A DNA stretch of 64,000 nt from Marinobacterium lacunae (GCF_000705555.1 NZ_JMQN01000021.1:62001-126000); one strand, 5' to 3'. Shown: positions 1-8,664, counted from the first letter of the stretch. The notes: generated by a model from the letters alone, not told the origin. Translations and numbers: made by a program.

Positions 1-715
1 GCAGGGCCTCCCAGTGGATTCCGGCTATCACCTTCACTGTCATCAGCGGATAGAGCAGAAAGGTACGCACCAGCTGTGCATCGGTTAGTGGCTGGCGTTT
101 GCCGGTAAAGGTTGCATGAAGCAGGCTGCTGCCGTCGTTGTCGCACTGACGAATGCAGACTGAGACCCGTTTGTCCGGCGGTACAATCCTGAAGCGATAG
201 TGGGCGTTCATCGGCATAAACGGTGAAACATACAAGGCTTTCGGACACTGCTGGCGTAACGCATCGCCTTGGCGCTCCGAAGGGGCCTCTATCAGGTAAC
301 TATGCCGCTCACCGAAGGTATTGCTTACCTCGTAGAGCACTGCACTTAGCTGGCCCTCGCGGTTGTGGCAGAAGTAAACGCTGAGCGGGTTGAAGACATA
401 ACCCAGAATTCTCGGATAACACAGCAACTTGATCGCGCCCTGGGCATCGATATTGGCAGCGGCCATCCTGTCCCTTATCTGCTGCTGCAACGGCGTCTTG
501 CTGCCATCACCGTGGTCACCGGGATAAAACGCAAACAGGTTGAAGCGGCCCACGGAAAACAGGCGCAACCGCTGGTTCAGGCTGTCGAGCCGGTCGAGGT
601 CGATGAGCCAGCTTACAACACGGTAGATAAAGCGGTGCCTGCGTGGCTGGAAACGGTGGTGCATCACCTGACCTGCGTACAGGCAACAGTCGGATGGCTG
701 GATATGGGTCAGCAT
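1..715 (-). CDS. DUF1365 family protein (partial, C-terminus beyond window)
   Basis: The complementary strand reads as an open frame starting MLTHIQPSDCCLYAGQVMHH and continuing past the window edge; 238 codons are visible. It contains the DUF1365 (COG3496) signature around residues 120-135, PRILGYVFNPLSVYFCH. The ATG at 715 overlaps the end of the upstream flavoprotein by 7 bases, so the two are very probably translationally coupled. DUF1365 proteins have no firmly assigned reaction; they recur next to COG2907 flavoproteins and cyclopropane-fatty-acid-synthase-like methylases in ECF11/ChrR regulons, which suggests modification of membrane acyl chains (inference). The family is usually about 250-260 residues, so only a short C-terminal piece is missing. 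Confidence 0.88.
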   Translation of the reverse strand, partial: MLTHIQPSDCCLYAGQVMHHRFQPRRHRFIYRVVSWLIDLDRLDSLNQRLRLFSVGRFNLFAFYPGDHGDGSKTPLQQQIRDRMAAANIDAQGAIKLLCYPRILGYVFNPLSVYFCHNREGQLSAVLYEVSNTFGERHSYLIEAPSERQGDALRQQCPKALYVSPFMPMNAHYRFRIVPPDKRVSVCIRQCDNDGSSLLHATFTGKRQPLTDAQLVRTFLLYPLMTVKVIAGIHWEAL

Positions 716-2079
716 GATGCCAGTGCCTCGACTATCTTTGCCGCCTGAGGCTGGATGACCGGCTGCACATGGATACGGCTGTTCGGGTTTTCCAGATGCC
801 AGGGGCGTTTGCAGCCGCCGAGAGCCTCGGCAACGGCCAACCCACTTTGCAAACCGTCCTCGTGGAACCCGTAACCGAACCAGGCGCCGCAAAACCAGGT
901 GTTTCGGGAGCCTTGCAGTGTCCAGAGTTCGCGCTGTGCCGATACCGAATCCAGCGTGAACTGGGGGTGGTCATAGAGATAACTGCGGTGAATCAGTTCG
1001 GTTTCGGGTTCATGCGGTGGATTGAGCGTGACAAAAAGGTCGCGTTCGGTGGCCAGCGGCTGCAGGCGGTTCATCCAGTAGCTGACGGCAGGTGGCTCGC
1101 CCGGTTCACCTGAGCAGAGGTAGTTCCAGCTTGCCCAGGCTTTCTTGCGGCTGGGCATCAGGGACGGATCGGAGTGCAGAATGGCGCGGTTACGCTGGTA
1201 TGGGAAACACTTCAGCAGCTGTCTCTCGTCGGCGCTCGGATCAGCAAGCAGTGAGAGGGTCTGATCGGCATGACAGGCAAGCACAACGTGATCGAACGTC
1301 TCCTGCTGCCCATGCTGATGATGCAGAATCACCTTGGCGTTTGAACGCTGCACCTTGTGGATGCGACTGTTATAGCGCACCCGGCCCTCAAGCGGAGCCA
1401 GCAGACGCTTTACATATTCTCGACTGCCGCCAACAACCGTGCTCCACTGCGGCCTATCCTTGAGTTGGACCAGACCGTGATTCTGACAGAACCGCAGGAA
1501 GGTAAGCGCTGGGTAGTCCAGCATCCTCTCAGCCGGGGTAGACCAGATTGCCGCACCCATCGGTACAAGGTGATTGTCGATAAAATTACGGCTGTAGCCA
1601 TATCGTGAAAGCATCTGGCCGAGGGTGAGCGGCTCGTTTGCAGCGCAGGCGACCAACTCAGGTGCCTGTCGATAAAAGCGCAGAATCTCCCGTAACAGAT
1701 TCCAATGCGCGGTATTGATCAAGTTGCGCTTTTGGGCAAAAAATCCCGGAAGTCCGCAGCCGCTGTACTCCAGCCTGCCTTTCTCGATTGATACGGCAAA
1801 GGACATGTCGGTTGCGGTCGTCTCGACACCCAGATGATCAAAGAGCTTAACCAGATTGGGGTAGTTGACCGGGTTGTAGACGATGAAACCTGTGTCGACC
1901 GCAACCGCGTTGCGTTCGTCCATGTCGAGCTGCGCGGTATTGGAGTGTCCGCCCGGGCGGTCGTCCTTTTCAAACAGGGTTACCTGATGATGACGGCTCA
2001 ACAGCCAGGCACAGGAGAGTCCCGATATACCCGAGCCGATGACGGCGATTTTGAGTGGGCGCATGATGCTGACGGTCAT
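709..2079 (-). CDS. NAD(P)/FAD-dependent oxidoreductase, COG2907 amine-oxidase-like
   Basis: A 456-residue flavoprotein with an N-terminal Rossmann dinucleotide-binding motif at about residues 11-30 (IAVIGSGISGLSCAWLLS) followed by the acidic FEKDDRPGGHSNT segment typical of the amine-oxidase/phytoene-desaturase fold, and a C-terminal FAD-contact region (WFCGAWFGYGFHEDGLQSG). COG2907 members belong to singlet-oxygen sigma regulons; I recall a relative implicated in fatty-acid desaturation for furan fatty acids, but the substrate here is unknown. The first ATG (2079) has an AGGA element about 8 bases upstream; an internal ATG at codon 6 is the alternative. It heads a leftward operon with DUF1365 and has an ECF11-like promoter at 2118-2145. 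Confidence 0.9.
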   Translation of the reverse strand: MTVSIMRPLKIAVIGSGISGLSCAWLLSRHHQVTLFEKDDRPGGHSNTAQLDMDERNAVAVDTGFIVYNPVNYPNLVKLFDHLGVETTATDMSFAVSIEKGRLEYSGCGLPGFFAQKRNLINTAHWNLLREILRFYRQAPELVACAANEPLTLGQMLSRYGYSRNFIDNHLVPMGAAIWSTPAERMLDYPALTFLRFCQNHGLVQLKDRPQWSTVVGGSREYVKRLLAPLEGRVRYNSRIHKVQRSNAKVILHHQHGQQETFDHVVLACHADQTLSLLADPSADERQLLKCFPYQRNRAILHSDPSLMPSRKKAWASWNYLCSGEPGEPPAVSYWMNRLQPLATERDLFVTLNPPHEPETELIHRSYLYDHPQFTLDSVSAQRELWTLQGSRNTWFCGAWFGYGFHEDGLQSGLAVAEALGGCKRPWHLENPNSRIHVQPVIQPQAAKIVEALASC

Positions 2080-2117
2080 AACTGCGTTATCCTAATTAGT
2101 ACGCGTCTTTGGCACTC

Positions 2118-2145
2118 ATTACGCCGGGGCGGATCAAACAGATCA
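2118..2145 (-). promoter_or_regulatory. ECF11-type promoter for the flavoprotein-DUF1365 operon
   Basis: On the minus strand the sequence is TGATCT, 16 bases, CGTAAT. This matches the recalled ECF11 (RpoE/ChrR) pattern of TGATCC-like -35 and CGTA-like -10 boxes with a 16-base spacer. It sits about 40 bases upstream of the flavoprotein ATG, and its mirror partner at 2189-2216 has the same spacing. Confidence 0.6.
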
Positions 2146-2188
2146 CTCGATGCGTTTACAGTACCTGATGAAAGTTTCGGCGCCTTGA

Positions 2189-2216
2189 TGATCCAGATAA
2201 CGGCAAGGTGCGTATC
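2189..2216 (+). promoter_or_regulatory. ECF11-type autoregulatory promoter of the sigma-chrR operon
   Basis: TGATCC, 16 bases, CGTATC. The -35 box is exact for the recalled ECF11 consensus. The -10 box overlaps an upstream in-frame GTG (2208), so a transcript starting near 2222 would exclude that GTG; this supports the ATG at 2229 as the sigma factor start, with GAGGAG just before it. The leader would be only a few bases. Confidence 0.62.
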
Positions 2217-2228
2217 AACGAGGAGAGT

Positions 2229-2834
2229 ATGCGGGAATCTGAAACCGAGGAAGATAAGTTGATAGCCGCCGCTGAAACGAAAGTCGATCGAGACTTGTCC
2301 GACTGCGAAAGCTGGAGCCGGTGTCTGACACGTATGGCGCAGACCCGTGACAAGCAGCTTTTTGCCCAACTGTTCTCGCATTTTGGGCCGCGCCTGAAAG
2401 GCTATGTACTACGACTGGGCGTGCCTGCTGCTGTTGCTGAAGAGCTGGCGCAGGAGGCGATGTTGAATGTCTGGCGCAAAGCGCACCTGTTTAACGCCGA
2501 CAAGGCCAATGCCAGTACCTGGATTTTTACCTTGGCGCGGAACCTATGCATCGATCGCTTGAGGCGTGAACGGGTTTTCGAATACGAGTTGCCAGCGGAA
2601 GAGGCTGACCCGGATGAGCGCCATTACGGCGAACACGCAGTACTTGAACATCGTATGCAGCAGGCGATCTCCGAGCTGCCCGAGGCGCAGGCGCAAGTGC
2701 TCTTTCTGTCCTACTACGAGGGTAAGAGTCATTCTGAAATCGCCGAGCAACTGGGTATCCCCATGGGTAGCGTGAAATCGCGCCTGAGACTGGCTTTCAA
2801 CAAGTTGCGCCTGCTGTGGGGGGAGGAGTCATGA
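2229..2834 (+). CDS. ECF sigma factor, ECF11 (RpoE/ChrR) type
   Basis: A 201-residue sigma-70 family factor. Region 2 (FGPRLKGYVLRLGVPAAVAE through WIFTLARNLCIDRLRRE) and region 4 (LPEAQAQVLFLSYYEGKSHSEIAEQLGIPMGSVKSRLR, a helix-turn-helix) are both clear. Its stop overlaps the next gene's ATG by four bases (ATGA), and that gene is a ChrR zinc-cupin anti-sigma, which identifies the group. In Rhodobacter sphaeroides the homologous pair answers singlet oxygen; the photolyase and flavoprotein neighbours fit that role. The start at 2229 was chosen over a GTG at 2208 because the -10 box covers the GTG and GAGGAG lies before 2229. The N-terminal ~30 residues are acidic and unusually long for the family. 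Confidence 0.93.
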   Translation: MRESETEEDKLIAAAETKVDRDLSDCESWSRCLTRMAQTRDKQLFAQLFSHFGPRLKGYVLRLGVPAAVAEELAQEAMLNVWRKAHLFNADKANASTWIFTLARNLCIDRLRRERVFEYELPAEEADPDERHYGEHAVLEHRMQQAISELPEAQAQVLFLSYYEGKSHSEIAEQLGIPMGSVKSRLRLAFNKLRLLWGEES

Positions 2835-3481
2835 ATATCAGTCATCACTTCGATGATGCCACACTGATGGCATACGCCAGTGGATCCATGCCGCAAGGGA
2901 TGGCGCTGTTGGTCGCCTGTCACCTTCAGTGGTGTGCCTCATGCCGGGAGAAGGTCAGTCTCAATGAGGCGGTGGGCGGCACGCTGCTTGAACGTGTCAA
3001 GCCTGCGGCGTTGGACGCCGGAGCCCTTGATCGGCTGATGGACCGCCTTGACGAGCCTGACGTGCCGGCAGCTGAGAGTGAGTCGGTTGAGTATGCCGAT
3101 CCAGAGGTACCATCGCCTTTGGGGAGTCTACTGGGGTGTTCGCTCAATGGCCTAGCCTGGCGCCGGCTGGGTTACGGGGTGCATCAGTACGATCTGGGTT
3201 TGTCAGGCCCCGGCGCTACGCGCTTGTTGCGCATCGCTCCGGGTGTGTCGGTTCCCCACCATGGACACCGGGGTAGTGAGCTAACCCTGATTCTCAGGGG
3301 ATCCTATTCCGATGAGCTGGGGCGTTTTCGGGTTGGCGATGTGGCCGATGTGGATGCCGAGATTGACCATCAGCCGATTGTCGATACCGATCAAGAGTGT
3401 ATCTGCCTGATTGCAACCGATGCACCGCTCAAGTTCAGCGGTTTGGTGGGGCGGTTGATCCAGCCGTTCGTGCGGTTGTGA
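2831..3481 (+). CDS. chrR: ChrR family anti-sigma factor (zinc ASD + cupin)
   Basis: A 216-residue protein that should hold the preceding sigma factor inactive. The N-terminal anti-sigma domain has the zinc ligands His6, His31, Cys35 and Cys38 (HLQWCASC), positions I recall as identical in R. sphaeroides ChrR. The C-terminal cupin (about residues 110-200) carries a metal set His144, His146, Glu150 and His180, as in the family, where this domain is needed for the singlet-oxygen response. The ATG at 2831 overlaps the sigma stop and follows a GGGGGGAGGAG ribosome-binding site; an upstream GTG at 2816 would place that site inside the coding region. Both metal centres are intact, so the switch should be functional. 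Confidence 0.94.
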   Translation: MNISHHFDDATLMAYASGSMPQGMALLVACHLQWCASCREKVSLNEAVGGTLLERVKPAALDAGALDRLMDRLDEPDVPAAESESVEYADPEVPSPLGSLLGCSLNGLAWRRLGYGVHQYDLGLSGPGATRLLRIAPGVSVPHHGHRGSELTLILRGSYSDELGRFRVGDVADVDAEIDHQPIVDTDQECICLIATDAPLKFSGLVGRLIQPFVRL

Positions 3482-3519
3482 CAGGTTGAACGCGATAGAG
3501 TGCTGTAGCGGAGAGTGAT

Positions 3520-4494
3520 ATGCCGGATATCAAACCTTTGGTATTGGACCAGAAGATCCCGGTCGGAATCAGCAGCTGTCTGCTCGGAGAGCAGGTGCGC
3601 TATAACGGAGGCCATAAACGCTCACGTTACTGTCTCGAGGTGCTGTCCGATTGTTTCAGTTATCACCCCTTCTGCCCCGAGATGGCGATAGGGCTGGGTG
3701 TACCGCGTGAGCCGATACGGCTGGTGGCTGAAGGTGACGACCTGCCTAAGGCGCTGGGTACGGTCGATGCCAGTATCGATGTCACCGACAAACTGCTCGA
3801 TGCGGGCCGAAAAGTGGGGCGTGAGCGGGTTGATCTGCGTGGTTACATCCTAATGAAAGGTTCGCCCAGTTGCGGCATGGAGAGGGTCAAGGTGTACCAC
3901 CCCAACGGAATGCCCAATACCGCCGGTAGCGGTATATTCGTCAGGGCCCTGCGCGAGAGCAATCCGGTGTTGCCGATTGAGGAGGAGGCGCGCCTGAACG
4001 ACCCTGTTCTGCGTGATAACTTTATCGCCAGAGTATTCGCCTATGACGACTGGAAGCGCAGTGTGGAGGCTGATCCCAGCTACCATAATCTGATTCAGTT
4101 CCACAGCCGCCAGAAATACCTGCTCATGGCTCACCACTATAAGGGCTACCGGGAGCTGGGACGCTTTCTGGCCGAGGCGCATCAGTTGCCTCTGCCCGAG
4201 GCCATGCAACGCTACATCGTATCCTTCATGGAGCACATGACCCACCGCGCGTCCCGCAAAACACACACCAATGTGCTGATGCACCTGCTTGGTTATCTGA
4301 AAAAGTCGCTCGACTCGGATTGTAAGCAGGAACTCCTTGAGGGGATCGAACAGTATCGGCTGGGGCAGGTGCCTCTGGTTGTTCCCCTTGCATTGCTCAA
4401 ACACTATCTCAAGCGCTATGGCAGCGAATATGTGTGTGAGCAAACCTATCTGAACCCCTATCCGCACGAACTGGGCTTGCGAAACTACATCTGA
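3520..4494 (+). CDS. DUF523-DUF1722 (YbgA) fusion protein
   Basis: A 324-residue two-domain protein. The N-terminal DUF523 domain (residues about 12-155) includes VGISSCLLGEQVRYNGGHK, HPFCPEMAIGLGVPREPI and GSPSCG, with Cys20, Cys52 and Cys118 in places where the DUF523 enzyme TudS binds a [4Fe-4S] cluster. The C-terminal DUF1722 (YbgA) domain follows (about 195-320). The family commonly sits beside phr, as here: the photolyase starts 20 bases downstream, and chrR ends 38 bases upstream, so one transcript is likely. Its reaction is unknown; a nucleobase or thio-nucleotide chemistry is an inference from TudS and from the DNA-repair neighbour. Confidence 0.9.
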   Translation: MPDIKPLVLDQKIPVGISSCLLGEQVRYNGGHKRSRYCLEVLSDCFSYHPFCPEMAIGLGVPREPIRLVAEGDDLPKALGTVDASIDVTDKLLDAGRKVGRERVDLRGYILMKGSPSCGMERVKVYHPNGMPNTAGSGIFVRALRESNPVLPIEEEARLNDPVLRDNFIARVFAYDDWKRSVEADPSYHNLIQFHSRQKYLLMAHHYKGYRELGRFLAEAHQLPLPEAMQRYIVSFMEHMTHRASRKTHTNVLMHLLGYLKKSLDSDCKQELLEGIEQYRLGQVPLVVPLALLKHYLKRYGSEYVCEQTYLNPYPHELGLRNYI

Positions 4495-4514
4495 TCGAGA
4501 ATGGACTATTTTTG

Positions 4515-5927
4515 ATGACCGCCCCTGTACGTCTGGTCTGGCTGCGTAACGATCTGCGATTGACCGACAACCCCGCGCTTGCCCACGCCTGCCGGGATGA
4601 AGCTTCCGTTGTTTTGGTTGTAACCCTTACCCCCGAAACCTGGGAGGCGCATGGTGAGTCTGCCGCCCGCATGGGGCTGTGGCGCGACCAGCTGGAATCC
4701 CTGCAAAGCGAGCGAGAGCGCCTTCGGTTGCCGCTGAAAGTTTTGCGCCTTAAGCGCTTCGATGATTGCCCAAAGGCGCTGACTGAGCTGGCGCGAACAC
4801 TGAACGCTACCGAGATCTGCTTCAACTACGAGTATCCGCTGAACGAGCGTCAGCGGGATGGCGCGGTCTGCGCAGAAGCCGAGAAAGCAGGCATCGCCAC
4901 GCGAGCCTTTCATGGAGAGCTGATTATTCCGCCCGGACAGGTGCTGACCGGACAAGGAGGGCCGTTCAAGGTCTATACGCCGTTCAGCAACGCATGGCGC
5001 AAACGGCTGATCGATTTCGATCAACCGGTACTGGCGGTTCCTCAACCGCGGCATCATAGGGCCTGTGAGTCGGATCCTATACCGGAGGATCTTGATTACA
5101 CCGCGCTTTCCTATCGAAACGATCTCTGGCCGGTCGGCGAGGAGGCGATCAGCGAGCGGCTTAACCGGTTTGTGCGGGAGCGGGTGCAGGACTACGCGAA
5201 AAAGCGCGATTTTCCACGAACGGATCCCGATGCGGAGGGCACATCGAGGCTCTCGCCGTATCTTACCATTGGTGCGCTCTCTCCCCGTCAGTGCATGGCG
5301 GCGCTACGTGCACAGTGCGATGACCCAGACTGGCTGAATTCAAGCTGGTTAAACGAGCTGATATGGCGCGAGTTTTACCGGCATCTTCTGGTGGCCTTTC
5401 CAGGGCTTTCTCGGCTTGAGCCCTTTCGACCCGAGGTCGAGGCGAGGATCAGCTGGCTTGGGGAAGACGCTGCATTCGATGCCTGGTGTCGTGGGGAGAC
5501 CGGATTTCCAATCGTTGATGCGGCGATGAAACAGCTTTTGGAGACCGGCTGGATGCACAATCGTCTGCGCATGGTTGTGGCGTCTTATCTGACCAAGCTG
5601 CTACGTGTCGATTGGCGCCGCGGGGCAGATTTTTTCATGCGCCATCTAATCGATGCCGATTTTGCGTCGAACTTGGGTGGGTGGCAGTGGAGCAGCTCTG
5701 TTGGAGCCGATGCCGCGCCTTACTTTCGCATTTTTAATCCGCAGACGCAGGGCGAAAAGTTCGATCCTGAGGGCACGTTCGTGGCCCATTGGTTGCCCGA
5801 ACTCAGGGCCCTAACGCCGCATAAGCGACGTCAACAACCCGGCGCCGGCGCTCAGGCGGGGAGACCGGAACCGATCATCGATTACCGGCAGGCCCGGCAA
5901 GCCGCGCTGAATGACTACCAGTCCTAG
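4515..5927 (+). CDS. phrB: deoxyribodipyrimidine photo-lyase
   Basis: A 470-residue class I CPD photolyase that would split UV-induced pyrimidine dimers with blue light. The N-terminal antenna-chromophore domain begins VRLVWLRNDLRLTDNPAL; the C-terminal FAD domain has SRLSPYLTIGALSPRQ, WREFYRHLL, TGFPIVDAAMKQLLETGWMH, MVVASYLTKLLRVDWR and WQWSSSVGADAAPYFRIFNP, all diagnostic. The length is normal. ATG at 4515 is preferred to a TTG at 4512. The gene is probably the last of the sigma-chrR transcript, which explains light-stress control without its own promoter. Confidence 0.97.
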   Translation: MTAPVRLVWLRNDLRLTDNPALAHACRDEASVVLVVTLTPETWEAHGESAARMGLWRDQLESLQSERERLRLPLKVLRLKRFDDCPKALTELARTLNATEICFNYEYPLNERQRDGAVCAEAEKAGIATRAFHGELIIPPGQVLTGQGGPFKVYTPFSNAWRKRLIDFDQPVLAVPQPRHHRACESDPIPEDLDYTALSYRNDLWPVGEEAISERLNRFVRERVQDYAKKRDFPRTDPDAEGTSRLSPYLTIGALSPRQCMAALRAQCDDPDWLNSSWLNELIWREFYRHLLVAFPGLSRLEPFRPEVEARISWLGEDAAFDAWCRGETGFPIVDAAMKQLLETGWMHNRLRMVVASYLTKLLRVDWRRGADFFMRHLIDADFASNLGGWQWSSSVGADAAPYFRIFNPQTQGEKFDPEGTFVAHWLPELRALTPHKRRQQPGAGAQAGRPEPIIDYRQARQAALNDYQS

Positions 5928-6034
5928 TGGATCGCGATGGACTCATAAGTAACATAAGAAAAGTAAGACCTTTATCCTCTATGTTGGTCATGGATAAATA
6001 AAGGGGGCACAAGATAAAGTGTTCAGATAAGAAA

Positions 6035-6070
6035 GCCGCAAGCGTTTAGAAATATTTTACTGCTTGCGGC
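6035..6070 (-). terminator. Hairpin terminator for the VanX-type gene
   Basis: A 9-bp perfect stem (GCTTGCGGC pairing with GCCGCAAGC) with an 18-base AT-rich loop, 23 bases beyond the stop of the leftward dipeptidase gene, followed on that strand by TTTCTT. The loop is long for an intrinsic terminator, so the call is moderate. Confidence 0.5.
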
Positions 6071-6092
6071 GACAGCTAATCGGTACACATTC

Positions 6093-6854
6093 CTAACGGG
6101 ACGAAATGTCTCGGCTAAGCTGTTTCTGCCAAAGTTTTTCTATCCCGAGTGGGCGAGTAGCTCCGTATATAGCATTTTGGTTACCCGAGTTATAGGCCCA
6201 GAGCTGATTTCCAAAGTCATAGTGCCACCATTCACTTGGTAAATTAGTAAAACCCGATTTAGTCATCGCATTGAACAGCATTCTTCGATTATTTCTAGCT
6301 AGAGTTTCACGGGAATTTAGTGATTTATCTTCAAAGTAATATGTCCATGATGATGGGCTGGCTTCGTCAAATAGAGATCCCATATCTAAAAAACGTCCCT
6401 CATCATCTGCCAACGTTACATCCACTGATCCTCCGGTTAAGTGAGGGCTTGGGGCGCGTGGGTCGGTACTGGGTGGAGAAACCAAGTTCCTCGCTGCAAG
6501 ATTAACTTCTTCTGAGGTTAACTGAACATGGGTATGCATTATTAAGTTTACCAGCGTATCAAACAAATATTGTTGTACTGCAAAAGGCCTCCAGCCGTCC
6601 AATACAACCAGTTGGATTCCTTTGGGCAAGAGACTTGCTGCATGCAGCAAACGATCGAACACTTGGGAACGAACGTGGCATTCCGGTATGGAGTTAGCAA
6701 CATTCATTTTGTAATAAGCCGGATAAAAGCCGATTCGCTTTGACACACTTACTGGCACCAATGGATCGTCACACTCTACTATCGGTGTGGACTGATATAC
6801 GTCCCAATCAGGCATGCTGTAATTGGGTATAGGGATCTCATGTAATTTGGTCAT
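6093..6854 (-). CDS. VanX/DdpX-type D-alanyl-D-alanine dipeptidase
   Basis: A 253-residue peptidase M15D protein. The zinc-site motifs are present: SPHLTGGSVD (His138, Asp145) and EWWH (Glu208 catalytic base, His211), plus the DGWRP arginine (Arg89) equivalent to the VanX catalytic arginine. The family hydrolyses D-Ala-D-Ala. No signal peptide is seen, so it should act in the cytoplasm. It is the last gene of a TRAP transporter operon (3 bases after the large permease), suggesting that the transporter brings in its substrate or a related dipeptide, by analogy with E. coli ddpX beside a dipeptide ABC transporter. There is no vanH/vanA ligase nearby, so vancomycin resistance is unlikely; nutrient use of D-Ala-D-Ala is the better inference. 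Confidence 0.88.
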   Translation of the reverse strand: MTKLHEIPIPNYSMPDWDVYQSTPIVECDDPLVPVSVSKRIGFYPAYYKMNVANSIPECHVRSQVFDRLLHAASLLPKGIQLVVLDGWRPFAVQQYLFDTLVNLIMHTHVQLTSEEVNLAARNLVSPPSTDPRAPSPHLTGGSVDVTLADDEGRFLDMGSLFDEASPSSWTYYFEDKSLNSRETLARNNRRMLFNAMTKSGFTNLPSEWWHYDFGNQLWAYNSGNQNAIYGATRPLGIEKLWQKQLSRDISSR

Positions 6855-6857
6855 AAC

Positions 6858-8135
6858 TTATTTAAAAAGGCTCGGAATATACAGCGTAAGTGATGGGAAG
6901 ATGATCACAGTGATCAGCACAACTAAAGCAACAGCCACAAAAGGCCAAATGGCTTTGAACATCACAGTCAAATCAAGCTTACTGACCGCTGCAGCAACAA
7001 AAACGCAGGCACCCATAGGCGGGGTTATGAGCGCTATTGTTATATTCATGGTGATGATGATACCGAGATGAACCGGGTCGACACCTGCATGAAGGGCTAT
7101 GGGCAGAAAAACGGGGGTTAACAGCATCAATGCCGATACTTCTTCCATAAGCATACCCACGCCAAATGTAATGAGGCTTAGCATAAGAAGCACAGCAACC
7201 GGGCTGTCGGCGAAGGGGGCAAGTAAAACCGAGAACTGCTCAGGCACCTGGGCATACGCCAAAAGCCAACTTACGACTGACGAAGCTCCGATGATCAGAA
7301 AGATAGCACTGGTTAGCAGCGTCGTTTCGACGAGCGCTTTCCAGGCCGCTTTCGCCGTAAGGTTGCGGCTTAGGATGCCCACTATCGAGGCGTAGGCGAC
7401 GATAAGGGCCCCTGACTCTGTCGGAGTGACAAACCCGAATACGATGCTCGCTACTATGATGAACGGAGCCATCAGAGCGGGAGATGCTTTTATGAACGAA
7501 ATCAGTATGTTGGCAGGGGTCGGCTTGTCGTGGTGAACAGCCAGATTTACTTTCCGAGCGTAGTACCAGTTCATGACCATGAACGCCAGACCAAGTACCA
7601 AGCCGGGAATCACGCCCCCCAGGAACAGATCGCCAACTGAGGTATTGGTCAATGATGCGTATAGGATCATAAAGATACTCGGCGGAATGATCGGGCCGAT
7701 CAAGGAACTTCCCGCTGTCAGCCCGGCGGCATAGCTTGTCGAGTATCCCTCTTTCTTCATTGCAGGAACCAACAAGGATCCCAACGCCGATGTATCGGCA
7801 ACGGCCGAGCCGTTAACGCCAGCAAAAAATACACTTGAGACAACATTCACGTAACCCAAACCGCCGCGCAGGTGGCCAACCAGCGAGTTTGCCAGCCGAA
7901 TGAGTTGAGGTGTTAAACCTGCACCATTCATCAGGTTACCTGCCAAAATAAATAGCGGAATGGCCATTAGAGAGAAAACATCAATTCCACCAAAAAGCTG
8001 CTGGGGTAGCAGTCTAGGAATGAGACTGAAATCAGTAAATAAAAACCCAGCTATGGCGGCAAGAAATAAACATATAAATAAAGGCAAGCCTAGTAGAACA
8101 TTTATAATAAATGTGCCAAATAGTGCTAGTAACAT
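6858..8135 (-). CDS. dctM: TRAP transporter large permease (DctM family)
   Basis: A 425-residue, highly hydrophobic inner-membrane protein with the DctM repeats, including MAIPLFILAGNLMNGAGLT, a GVNGSAVADTSALGSLLVPAM segment and IIPPSIFMILYA. It carries the sodium-driven transport path of a TRAP system. Its start overlaps the small permease gene by 10 bases. Roughly 11-12 membrane segments are visible, a normal length and layout. The nearby base composition is AT-richer than the flanking photolyase and yigZ regions. Confidence 0.95.
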   Translation of the reverse strand: MLLALFGTFIINVLLGLPLFICLFLAAIAGFLFTDFSLIPRLLPQQLFGGIDVFSLMAIPLFILAGNLMNGAGLTPQLIRLANSLVGHLRGGLGYVNVVSSVFFAGVNGSAVADTSALGSLLVPAMKKEGYSTSYAAGLTAGSSLIGPIIPPSIFMILYASLTNTSVGDLFLGGVIPGLVLGLAFMVMNWYYARKVNLAVHHDKPTPANILISFIKASPALMAPFIIVASIVFGFVTPTESGALIVAYASIVGILSRNLTAKAAWKALVETTLLTSAIFLIIGASSVVSWLLAYAQVPEQFSVLLAPFADSPVAVLLMLSLITFGVGMLMEEVSALMLLTPVFLPIALHAGVDPVHLGIIITMNITIALITPPMGACVFVAAAVSKLDLTVMFKAIWPFVAVALVVLITVIIFPSLTLYIPSLFK

Positions 8136-8620
8136 ACTGGCTTCTCCTCTTTATATTTCTCGTGATAAAAAGGCCCCATTAATAAAGAAACAAGCGTGAT
8201 CAACCCGAATCCGATCGGGATGGCCATTAATGGAACTGTTTTACTTATGCCCAAGCCTGTTGTTGTGAACTTAGAAACTGAAATCGCATAGGTGGCACTT
8301 ACATAGCATATAAACGCACTCAAAGAAGTAATTATAAGCCAATGGTAAATCTGGATAAGCTTGCTGATGTTGCCTTTCAATGCCTTTTGTAAAATTGTCA
8401 CCCGCATATGGTCATCTTTTATATACACAACGGCCGCGACGAGCATAACGCTGGAAATAATCAAATACCGCGAAAGCTCATCCATCCATATGGGTGAGTG
8501 GTTAATTAAGTATCGTGCGATCACACCGTATAAAAGGATAATTACATTTCCAAGAAGTAATGCCGTTGATATATTAAGAAGGCCGGTGACTAAGCCTATC
8601 CGAACTGATTTTATATTCAT
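8126..8620 (-). CDS. dctQ: TRAP transporter small permease (DctQ family)
   Basis: A 164-residue protein with four membrane segments, including the conserved early pattern GVIARYLINHSPIWMDELSR, typical of DctQ. It pairs with the large permease to form the TRAP membrane complex. It lies between the binding-protein gene (44 bases upstream) and the large permease (10-base overlap), the usual order P-Q-M. Confidence 0.92.
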   Translation of the reverse strand: MNIKSVRIGLVTGLLNISTALLLGNVIILLYGVIARYLINHSPIWMDELSRYLIISSVMLVAAVVYIKDDHMRVTILQKALKGNISKLIQIYHWLIITSLSAFICYVSATYAISVSKFTTTGLGISKTVPLMAIPIGFGLITLVSLLMGPFYHEKYKEEKPVCY

Positions 8621-8664
8621 TATTGGCCTCGAGAGGGTGCTCTTTCGAGCACCCGTGCTTTCAT

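Noticed and set aside
365-748. A 127-codon plus-strand ORF over the DUF1365 gene
   Set aside because: It is the antisense shadow of the DUF1365 frame, which has a family signature and translational coupling; the plus-strand protein has no recognisable pattern.
2076-2381. Minus-strand ORF overlapping the sigma factor start
   Set aside because: It overlaps both ECF promoters and the coding start and has no family pattern.
6093-6854. A vancomycin-resistance (vanHAX) determinant
   Set aside because: Only the VanX-type dipeptidase is present, without VanH or VanA ligase, and it is linked to a TRAP transporter.
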